A stretch of DNA of 11,728 bases from Solirubrobacterales bacterium (GTDB lineage: Bacteria; Actinomycetota; Thermoleophilia; Solirubrobacterales; Solirubrobacteraceae), in the NCBI GenBank assembly GCA_003134675.1, contig PLBZ01000025.1:1386-13113 (forward strand), written 5' to 3'. The position numbers were made by a program, and so were the translations under genes. This document shows positions 6,389 to 11,728 of the stretch, in pieces. Within the stretch, counting starts at the first letter, position 1, and each line of letters starts with the position of its first letter. The notes under the pieces were generated by a model, which was not told where the DNA came from, did no database searches, and saw nothing but the letters and a program-made list of their open reading frames with translations.

Positions 6389-7672
6389 GTGAGCACCTCG
6401 CTCGCTGACACCCGCTCGGCCGAGTGGTACCGGCGGGCGCTCGAGGTGCTGCCCGGAGGTGTCAACTCCCCCGTTCGTGCGATGCGCGCGATCGGACGCT
6501 CGCCGATCTTCATCGACCGTGGCGAGGGCGCCGAGCTGATCGACGTTGACGGCAACCGCTTCCTCGACTATGTCTGCTCCTGGGGTCCGCTGATCCACGG
6601 GCACGCCCACCCGCAGGTGCTCGACGCGGTGGCTGCGGCTGCGGCCAAGGGCACCAGCTTCGGCGCCCCAACGCCCGCTGAGGTGGAGCTGGCGGTGGAG
6701 GTCACGCGCCGGATCGAGGGGGTCGACATGCTGCGCATGACCTCCTCGGGAACCGAGGCGACGATGACCGCCGTACGCCTCGCGCGCGCTGTCACCGGCC
6801 GCGAGCGAATCCTGAAGTTCGCGGGCGCCTACCACGGACACCTCGACGGACTCCTCGCCGAGGCGGGGTCGGGCCTGGCCACCCAGGCGCTGCCGGCAAG
6901 CCCGGGCGTCCCCGCTAGCGCGGCTGCGGGCACTGTGGTTATCCCCTGGAACGACCCCGAGGCGCTGATCGCGGCGACCGACGGCCACGAGCTCGCGGCG
7001 ATCCTCGCCGAGCCGCTGCCGGCCAACATGGGTCTCGTCCTCCCGCAGGAGGGTTTTCTCGAGCTGCTGCGAGAGCGCGCCGACACCTGCGGGGCGCTGC
7101 TCGTGCTCGACGAGGTGATCTCGGGCTTCCGTGTCTCGCGCGGCGGCGCGCAGGAGCTAACAGGCGTAAGGGGCGACCTTACGATCATGGGTAAGGTCCT
7201 CGGCGGCGGCTTGCCCGCCGCCGCAGTCGGTGGCCGCTCCGAGCTGATGCGCCTACTCGCCCCCGCCGGCGATGTCTACCAAGCTGGCACCCTTTCGGGC
7301 AACCCACTCGCGGTTGCAGCCGGCCTCGCGACGCTTGCGCTGCTCGACGAGCCCGCCTACCTGCGCCTCTCTTCGATCACCGAGCAGCTCGCCTCGGGTC
7401 TCCGGGAGGCGGCCGGGGGGTATCCAGTACAGGTTGCAAGCGTTCCGGGCCTTTTGACAGTCTTCTTCAGCGACCGTCCCATCGCCGACTTCGACGATGC
7501 GCGTGCGTGCGATCTAGTCGCCTACGCGGCGTGGTGCCGGGAGCTTCACTCGCGCGGCGTCTACATTCCCCCCTCCCAGTTCGAGGCGTGGTTTCCGTCG
7601 CTGGCCCACACGCCCGAGCACCTCGAGCGCACCATCGTCGCTGCCGCGGCCTCCTTCGCGGGGCTTCCATGA
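6389..7672 (+). CDS. hemL: Glutamate-1-semialdehyde 2,1-aminomutase
   Basis: This 427-residue PLP enzyme converts glutamate-1-semialdehyde to 5-aminolevulinate, the last step of the C5 pathway and the supply for HemB. Evidence includes LPGGVNSPVRAM near the N-terminus, TSSGTEATMTAVRLAR (118-133), the cofactor Asp241 in LVLDEVISGFR, and the PLP lysine Lys269 in IMGKVLGGGLP. TLSGNPLAVAAG and the C-terminal PSQFEAWFPSLAHT separate HemL from other class III aminotransferases. The start is GTG at 6389, the only suitable start before the conserved LPGGVNSP motif. No clear ribosome binding site precedes it in the 30-base gap after the Ahb gene. Its stop overlaps the next ATG (ATGA). Its presence implies that this organism makes ALA from glutamyl-tRNA; hemA, hemC and hemD are not in the window. 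Confidence 0.96.
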   Translation: MSTSLADTRSAEWYRRALEVLPGGVNSPVRAMRAIGRSPIFIDRGEGAELIDVDGNRFLDYVCSWGPLIHGHAHPQVLDAVAAAAAKGTSFGAPTPAEVELAVEVTRRIEGVDMLRMTSSGTEATMTAVRLARAVTGRERILKFAGAYHGHLDGLLAEAGSGLATQALPASPGVPASAAAGTVVIPWNDPEALIAATDGHELAAILAEPLPANMGLVLPQEGFLELLRERADTCGALLVLDEVISGFRVSRGGAQELTGVRGDLTIMGKVLGGGLPAAAVGGRSELMRLLAPAGDVYQAGTLSGNPLAVAAGLATLALLDEPAYLRLSSITEQLASGLREAAGGYPVQVASVPGLLTVFFSDRPIADFDDARACDLVAYAAWCRELHSRGVYIPPSQFEAWFPSLAHTPEHLERTIVAAAASFAGLP

Positions 7673-8247
7673 GCGCCTCGCCCGCCGAGCGCTCCGCGCT
7701 TCAGCGGCTACGAGCCCTCCTGCTCGACGAGGGTGGCCCGATGGCGAGCCTCGTGAAACCTGCCGAAGAATGCAGGCGCGTCGGGAACCCTGGGTGGGCG
7801 GGACTCCCATCAAACGAGAGTCCCGCACAGCTCGCTGCCTCGGGCCCCCGCGCCGAGGGTCACCGCGAGGACTATGAGCTGCTGATCGAGGCGATCTACG
7901 AGGGCTACCTGCTGCACTACGGGACGCCACGTGTGGTGTGCACAGCGGAGGCGGACCTCGCCCTGCTGGCAGGCGACCGGCTGTATGCACTCGGGCTGGC
8001 CCGATTGGTCGCGCTCGGTGACACGGAGGCCGTGGCGGAGCTGGCGGACACGATCACGCTCAGCGCGCTCGCCCAGGGTGCGGGCGAGCCGGAGTTGGCC
8101 GACGCAGTGTGGGCAGCCGGCGCTCGCGCTGTCGGTTGGGGATCGAGCCAGGGCCACAGGCGCGCCAAGGACCTAGCCCTCGCGGGCGCTGCGGAGGCGA
8201 TCGAGGCGATGCGCACAAGCGCCGCGAGCCTCTCCGTGTCGCCCTGA
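7669..8247 (+). CDS. Uncharacterised helical protein, possibly related to polyprenyl synthases
   Basis: This 192-residue protein was not recognised as a named family. It is Ala/Leu/Glu-rich and looks almost entirely helical, with no signal peptide, no membrane helix and no cysteine cluster. Residues 1-65 are polar and variable-looking. Residues 66-160 look like a domain: EDYELLIEAIYEGYLLHY, then ADLALLAGDRLYALGLARL (95-113), then a helix ending at GAGEPELA. The LLAGDRLYALGLA stretch resembles the helix of long-chain polyprenyl diphosphate synthases that reads ATGDLLFSRAFAEL in the synthase gene at the right edge of this window. No DDxxD motif is present, so it cannot be an active prenyl synthase by itself. 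The ATG overlaps hemL's stop, making it part of the array. The gene is real by codon bias and coupling; the relationship is my inference. Confidence 0.8.
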   Translation: MSASPAERSALQRLRALLLDEGGPMASLVKPAEECRRVGNPGWAGLPSNESPAQLAASGPRAEGHREDYELLIEAIYEGYLLHYGTPRVVCTAEADLALLAGDRLYALGLARLVALGDTEAVAELADTITLSALAQGAGEPELADAVWAAGARAVGWGSSQGHRRAKDLALAGAAEAIEAMRTSAASLSVSP

Positions 8248-8274
8248 ATCGCGCCTCGATATTGTTCTCAAGCA

Positions 8275-8943
8275 GTGCCAGACAAGCACACCCAGCACAA
8301 GTCCAAGTACACCGCCGACAGGATGATCCCCGGCGCCTTCGAGGGCGAGACGGTCACGCGGCGGCGGTTCATGACCGGGACTGCCCACACGGCAGGCGCG
8401 ATCGCCGCCGCCTCCTTCGCGCTGCCCGCGCTCGGCTTTGCGATCGGGCCGATCTTCAAACAGTCACCGCACTTCTGGGAGGACATCGGCTCCACCGAAG
8501 ACTTCACCGCGGAAAACTACGTGCCGGTGGTGATCACGATCACCCAAGGGATCGGCGAGGCGGGCAAGTCGACAGCGTACGTGCGCAAGTTCAATCCAGC
8601 GATCGACACCGACCCCTACGACCGCAACACGCCGTACATCGCGATCTCGACGCGCTGCGCTCACCTGGGCTGCCCGGTACGCTGGGTGGACGCGGCGGAG
8701 CGCTTCATTTGTCCGTGCCACGGCGGCGTCTACAACCTGCTTGGTCAGCCCGTTGGCGGTCCCCCCGTACGTCCGCTGGACCGCTTCCCCACCCGCTTGT
8801 CCGGCGACCGGGTGCAGTTGTACAGCGGGCGTTTCAGCGTTAACAGCGAACTGCGCCGCTTCTCGCCGCGCGACCCGGGAGAGCCGCTGGACGGCATCGG
8901 GCAGTACCTCTACCCATCGCGCCCATCCGCGCGCAAGCTCTAG
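8275..8943 (+). CDS. qcrA: Menaquinol:cytochrome c reductase, Rieske iron-sulfur subunit
   Basis: This 222-residue protein is the electron-accepting [2Fe-2S] subunit of the cytochrome bc complex. Cluster ligands are Cys128 and His130 in CAHLGC and Cys147 and His150 in CPCHGG; Cys133 and Cys149 would form the Rieske disulfide. The N-terminus carries a twin-arginine-like motif (TRRRFM, 28-33) followed by a hydrophobic helix (about 38-60), so the folded domain is probably exported by Tat and stays anchored on the outer face of the membrane. The start is GTG at 8275. No other usable start lies between it and the preceding in-frame stop, and no Shine-Dalgarno sequence is visible. It is followed after three bases by the cytochrome b gene, giving the same order as the Bacillus qcrABC genes. 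Confidence 0.95.
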   Translation: MPDKHTQHKSKYTADRMIPGAFEGETVTRRRFMTGTAHTAGAIAAASFALPALGFAIGPIFKQSPHFWEDIGSTEDFTAENYVPVVITITQGIGEAGKSTAYVRKFNPAIDTDPYDRNTPYIAISTRCAHLGCPVRWVDAAERFICPCHGGVYNLLGQPVGGPPVRPLDRFPTRLSGDRVQLYSGRFSVNSELRRFSPRDPGEPLDGIGQYLYPSRPSARKL

Positions 8944-8946
8944 TCC

Positions 8947-9759
8947 GTGCCCAAGCTTCCAAAGCTCCCCGCCCCCCCGCTCCCGGCCGCGCTGCAGGAG
9001 CCGCCTCCGCGCCCGGGGGAGAGCAACGGTAAGGGCGGCCCGATCGAGGACGCGAAAGCAGCCGGGATCAACGTCGTCGACTGGGTCGACGAGCGCACCT
9101 CGCTGAGCGGTGCGGGCCGCTGGCTGATGTTTCGCAAGGTGCCGAAGGGCACCAACTGGTTCTACACGCTCGGCTCGGCGACGATGTTCGCCTTCCTCTC
9201 GCAGGCGGTCACGGGGGTCTTCCTGGCGATGTACTACCGCCCGGATCCAGCAGGCGGTGCGTATGAATCGATCCGGCACGTGACCAACGAAGTGTTCCTC
9301 GGCCAATTCGTTCGCGGCATGCACAAGTGGGGATCGAGCGTGATGGTGATCCTCGTCTTCCTGCACATGGGCCGCACGTTCTTGTTCGGCGCCTACAAGT
9401 ACCCACGGGAGCTGAACTGGGTGATCGGCGTGGTACTGCTGATCCTGACGATGGTGATGTCCTTCACCGGCTATCTGCTGCCCTTCGACCAGCGCGCCTA
9501 CTGGGCGACGATCGTCGGCGTGAACATCAACGGTACGGGTCCGCTGATCGGTCCCTACCTGAGCGACTTTCTCAGAGCGGGCCCGGAATTCGGGGCGACG
9601 ACGCTGTCACGCTTTTATGCGATCCACATGCTGCTACTGCCGGGCGCGATCGTGGCCCTGATCGGTGCCCACCTATATCTGGTGGCGAAGCTCGGCACGA
9701 CCGCGCCGCCGTGGATGAAAGCCGAGCAGAACCCCGAGCTGCGCAAGGTGGACGTATGA
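8947..9759 (+). CDS. qcrB: Menaquinol:cytochrome c reductase, cytochrome b6-like subunit
   Basis: This 270-residue integral membrane protein is the four-helix b6-type half of cytochrome b. The haem-ligand pairs are His126/His140 on helix B and His227/His242 on helix D. The 14-residue gap in the second pair is the b6/Bacillus spacing; mitochondrial-type cytochrome b has 13. FTGYLLPFDQRAYWA (173-187) is the conserved loop at the quinol site. Residues 1-42 are an extra Pro-rich extension before VVDWVDER, which lines up with the N-terminus of cytochrome b6. GTG at 8947 is the only ATG, GTG or TTG start seen before the conserved region. Thr74 stands where b6 and Bacillus QcrB have the cysteine that binds the extra haem. 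The stop overlaps the next ATG. It oxidises menaquinol and passes electrons to the Rieske protein and across the membrane. Confidence 0.95.
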   Translation: MPKLPKLPAPPLPAALQEPPPRPGESNGKGGPIEDAKAAGINVVDWVDERTSLSGAGRWLMFRKVPKGTNWFYTLGSATMFAFLSQAVTGVFLAMYYRPDPAGGAYESIRHVTNEVFLGQFVRGMHKWGSSVMVILVFLHMGRTFLFGAYKYPRELNWVIGVVLLILTMVMSFTGYLLPFDQRAYWATIVGVNINGTGPLIGPYLSDFLRAGPEFGATTLSRFYAIHMLLLPGAIVALIGAHLYLVAKLGTTAPPWMKAEQNPELRKVDV

Positions 9760-10490
9760 ACCAGCGCGAGAAGGAGGAGTACCTCCGCGAGTACGGGATC
9801 CTGAAGGCCCAGGGCAAGCCGTTCTTCCCCTATGCGGTGGCCAAGGACGGTGCGATGGCCGTCGTGGTGATGGCGATCATCATCACGATGTCGCTGGTGC
9901 TCGGGGCCGAGCTCGGCCCCAAGGCCAACCCCACGACGACCACATACGTGCCGCGCCCGGAGTGGTACTTCTTCTTCCTGTTCGAGGTCCTGCGGGTGAT
10001 CAAGCCGCCGAGCCTCGTTCCCCTGGCCACGATCGGCGTGCCGACGATCGGCATGATCTTGCTGTTCCTGCTGCCCTTCTTCGATCGCGGTCCGGAGCGT
10101 CGCCCCGAGCGCCGGCCGATCGCCATGGTGACGTTCGTCACCGTGTTCGGAGCGATGGCCTTCCTCACCTATCAAGGTGCGAACGCTGGCTCACCGTTCG
10201 CGGTCGAAAAACCAACGCCGCCTGCGGTCAAGCAGGCCGGTGGTGCGACGCTCGCCGAATACGAACTCGGCAAGGCGGTCGTCACCAGCTCGGGCTGCCT
10301 TGCCTGTCACAAGCTCGGGGAGAATGGCAACTCCGGGCCGGGCCCGGACCTGACGCACATTGCCTCAAGGCTGCCGGCCCAGGGGATTGCGCGCACGCTG
10401 GTAAATCCCACGGCGCCGATGCCCTCGTTCAAGAATCTGCCGGCGCAGAGGTTCAATGCGGTCGTCGCCTTCCTGTCGCAGCTGAAGTAG
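9756..10490 (+). CDS. qcrC: Menaquinol:cytochrome c reductase, subunit IV fused to cytochrome c
   Basis: This 244-residue protein joins the C-terminal half of cytochrome b to a c-type cytochrome, as in Bacillus QcrC. The N-terminal part has three membrane helices (about 32-51, 90-109 and 122-140) and the quinol-site PEWY motif (68-71, in RPEWYFFFLFEVLR). After a Pro/Ala-rich linker (about 145-162) comes a small extracytoplasmic cytochrome c domain with one haem site, CLACH (181-185), the GPGPDL turn, and a probable sixth ligand Met222 in PTAPMPSF. ATG at 9756 overlaps the cytochrome b stop and has AAGGTG at 9745-9750, so the two halves of cytochrome b are translated together. It needs a cytochrome c maturation system, which is not in this window. 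Electrons would pass from the Rieske protein to this haem and then to an oxidase. Confidence 0.95.
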   Translation: MNQREKEEYLREYGILKAQGKPFFPYAVAKDGAMAVVVMAIIITMSLVLGAELGPKANPTTTTYVPRPEWYFFFLFEVLRVIKPPSLVPLATIGVPTIGMILLFLLPFFDRGPERRPERRPIAMVTFVTVFGAMAFLTYQGANAGSPFAVEKPTPPAVKQAGGATLAEYELGKAVVTSSGCLACHKLGENGNSGPGPDLTHIASRLPAQGIARTLVNPTAPMPSFKNLPAQRFNAVVAFLSQLK

Positions 10491-10497
10491 CTGGTCA

Positions 10498-11283
10498 ATG
10501 ACCGCCGAGCTTGGTGCTGACGCGACCGCGGGACGGCTGGAAGCGGAGCAGGTGCGCGCCATGTTCGACCGCGTGGCGGCAATCTATGACCCGCTGAACA
10601 CGGTGATGTCGGCGGGCCTGCATCACCGCTGGCGCACGCGCGCCGTCGATCTTGCATGTGTGAGCCCTGGCAGTCGCGTGCTCGACGTCGCCACCGGCAC
10701 CGGCGACCTCGCGATCGAACTCGCCAGACGTGTCAGCCCGGGCGGCGAGGTGCTCGGCAGCGACTTCTCAGAAGAGATGCTGAGCCGTGCGCGCCTGAAG
10801 GGCGCTCAAGTCGCGGGCCTGAGCTTCGAGTGGGGGGACGCGTTGCAGCTGCCATATGACCGCGACTCATTCGATGCCGCGACAGTCGGCTTCGCCGCTC
10901 GCAACTTCTCAGATCTGCAGCGCGGTCTCGCCGAGATGGCACGGGTAGTGCGCCCCGGCGGCCGCGTTGTGGTGCTCGACTTCACCACGCCAACTCGCCC
11001 GCCTCTGTCGCTGTTCTATCGGGTGTGGTTCGACCGCGTCGTGCCGCTGCTCGGCCGACTGACAGCGCCGCTGGCGGCGCTGTCGCCCAGATCCGACGGT
11101 GCCGCCAAGTCGATGATCGCCGAGGCGTACACCTACCTCCCCAATTCGGTCAAGCGCTTTGGTACGCCCGGCGATCTGGCCGCGACGATGGAGCGCGCTG
11201 GGCTGGTCGATATTCATTATCTGATCACGGCAGGCGGAATCGTAACCATCCACACCGGCACGGTGCCTGCGGAGGGGGTGTGA
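10498..11283 (+). CDS. menG: Demethylmenaquinone methyltransferase
   Basis: This 261-residue class I SAM-dependent methyltransferase of the UbiE/MenG family carries out the last step of menaquinone synthesis, methylating the naphthoquinone ring. The family N-terminal signature is FDRVAAIYDPLN (23-34). SAM-binding motif I is LDVATGTGD (62-70), the acidic residue after strand 2 is in GSDFSEEML, and the post-II region is GFAARNFSDLQRGL followed by RVVRPGGRVVVLDF. The C-terminal YTYLPNSVKRF and TAGGIVTIHTG are also typical. It lies seven bases after qcrC, without a clear ribosome binding site, and its stop overlaps the GTG of the polyprenyl synthase. The menaquinol complex next door makes MenG more likely than a ubiquinone role. 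The symbol ubiE is also used. Confidence 0.93.
   Translation: MTAELGADATAGRLEAEQVRAMFDRVAAIYDPLNTVMSAGLHHRWRTRAVDLACVSPGSRVLDVATGTGDLAIELARRVSPGGEVLGSDFSEEMLSRARLKGAQVAGLSFEWGDALQLPYDRDSFDAATVGFAARNFSDLQRGLAEMARVVRPGGRVVVLDFTTPTRPPLSLFYRVWFDRVVPLLGRLTAPLAALSPRSDGAAKSMIAEAYTYLPNSVKRFGTPGDLAATMERAGLVDIHYLITAGGIVTIHTGTVPAEGV
11271..11275 (+). promoter_or_regulatory. Ribosome binding site of the polyprenyl synthase (decides the start)
   Basis: GGAGG lies four bases before GTG 11280-11282, which overlaps menG's TGA as GTGA. It supports this GTG over later in-frame starts such as the GTG at 11289 or the ATG at 11346, and points to coupled translation with menG. Confidence 0.65.
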
Positions 11284-11728
11284 GAACGGTGGCCCGCCCC
11301 GCTGCTGAGGAGGCCACCGGAGACGTAGACGCTGTCGAGGCGATCATGCGCCGAGGCGGTGAGGGGTTGCGCGAGCGGATGGCTCGCATCGAGCGCCACC
11401 TGGAGCGAGTGACGGCCGGCGCCGGTGTGCCGCTGGCTGCCCACGCGAACGCGACGATCATGGCGGGCGGCAAGCGGCTGCGTCCACTGCTCGTAGTGCT
11501 CGCCGCCGAATCGGTAGGTGGTCCGCCGGACACGGTCGAAGGAGATGAATGCCTTCTCCGCGCAGCGGCCGCGGTTGAGCTGGTGCATTCGGCGACGCTC
11601 GTGCACGACGACCTGATCGACGCCGCTCGGCTGCGGCGAGGGCATCCTACGGTGGCGGCGCTGGCCGGCCGCCAGATTGCGATCGCCACTGGAGACCTGT
11701 TGTTCTCGCGCGCGTTTGCCGAGCTCGC
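11280..11728 (+). CDS. Long-chain polyprenyl diphosphate synthase, N-terminal part (partial)
   Basis: The first 149 residues of a trans-isoprenyl diphosphate synthase are present; the gene runs off the right edge. Visible motifs are GGKRLRP (63-69), which binds the isopentenyl diphosphate, and the first Asp-rich motif DDLID (110-114) followed by LRRGHPTV, which binds magnesium and the allylic substrate. ATGDLLFSRAF is the next conserved helix. The second Asp-rich motif would lie beyond the window. The enzyme likely extends farnesyl or geranylgeranyl diphosphate to the menaquinone side chain, given its coupling to menG. Product length cannot be judged with certainty. About 45 residues precede the conserved core. 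The GTG start is chosen because of the GTGA overlap and the GGAGG site. Confidence 0.92.
   Translation, partial: MRTVARPAAEEATGDVDAVEAIMRRGGEGLRERMARIERHLERVTAGAGVPLAAHANATIMAGGKRLRPLLVVLAAESVGGPPDTVEGDECLLRAAAAVELVHSATLVHDDLIDAARLRRGHPTVAALAGRQIAIATGDLLFSRAFAEL

Noticed and set aside
6104..6988. Long open minus-strand frame across the ahbAB-hemL junction
   Set aside because: It is antisense to conserved motifs of both genes and has no motif of its own.
7165..7183. Perfect 7-base inverted repeat CGTAAGG/CCTTACG with a five-base loop in hemL
   Set aside because: Short, inside conserved coding sequence next to the PLP-lysine motif, with no T-run; probably chance.
8109..8843. Open plus-strand frame overlapping the unknown gene and qcrA in another phase
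   Set aside because: Arg/His-rich, no motif, and it conflicts with the correct frame holding both Rieske motifs.
8464..9366. Long open minus-strand frame across qcrA-qcrB
   Set aside because: Antisense to the Rieske cluster motifs and the cytochrome b haem ligands; composition is typical of shadow frames.
10332..10348. TCCGGGCC/GGCCCGGA near-palindrome in qcrC
   Set aside because: The one-base spacer leaves little loop, and the sequence is explained by the conserved GPGPD turn of cytochrome c.
11061..11084. The menG hairpin as a rho-independent terminator
   Set aside because: No T-run follows, and menG continues for about 200 bases before its stop.

Overview
The window looks like ordinary chromosomal DNA of a GC-rich actinobacterium. 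Third codon positions are mostly G or C, GTG starts are common (five of the twelve genes whose start is visible), and genes are packed with ATGA/GTGA overlaps. The mix of genes (C5-pathway haem genes, a Bacillus-like split cytochrome bc complex, menaquinone methylation) would fit a deep-branching class such as Thermoleophilia. That placement is inference from gene content, not from a marker gene. No tRNA, rRNA, CRISPR array, insertion sequence, phage gene or attachment site was seen, and no stretch over 300 bases lacks a gene.

Layout. At the left edge is the tail of a membrane protein (+). It converges on a minus-strand YmdB-type metallophosphoesterase (76-960). From 984 to the right edge every gene is on the plus strand, with gaps of 30 bases or less: an AI-2E family membrane protein, a two-gene ABC-2 type transporter (ATPase and permease), hemB, a fused siroheme-decarboxylase-like protein (AhbA-AhbB), hemL, a 192-residue protein of unknown function, the three subunits of a menaquinol:cytochrome c reductase (Rieske protein, cytochrome b6-like protein, subunit IV fused to cytochrome c), menG/ubiE, and the first 149 codons of a long-chain polyprenyl diphosphate synthase.

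How the genes fit together. HemL makes 5-aminolevulinate and HemB condenses two of these to porphobilinogen. The Ahb-like protein would act later, on siroheme. The b- and c-type haems are cofactors of the Qcr complex encoded immediately downstream, whose substrate menaquinol needs a polyprenyl tail (last gene) and a final methylation (MenG). The block from hemB onward therefore reads as a supply-and-assembly unit for a menaquinol-oxidising respiratory complex.

The most interesting points are: (1) a fused AhbA-AhbB protein between hemB and hemL in a probable actinobacterium, where coproporphyrin-dependent haem synthesis would be expected; (2) the 192-residue protein, part of which resembles a polyprenyl synthase helix and which could be a non-catalytic partner of the synthase encoded 3 kb downstream; (3) a b6-type cytochrome b that lacks the cysteine which attaches the extra haem in b6f and Bacillus complexes.
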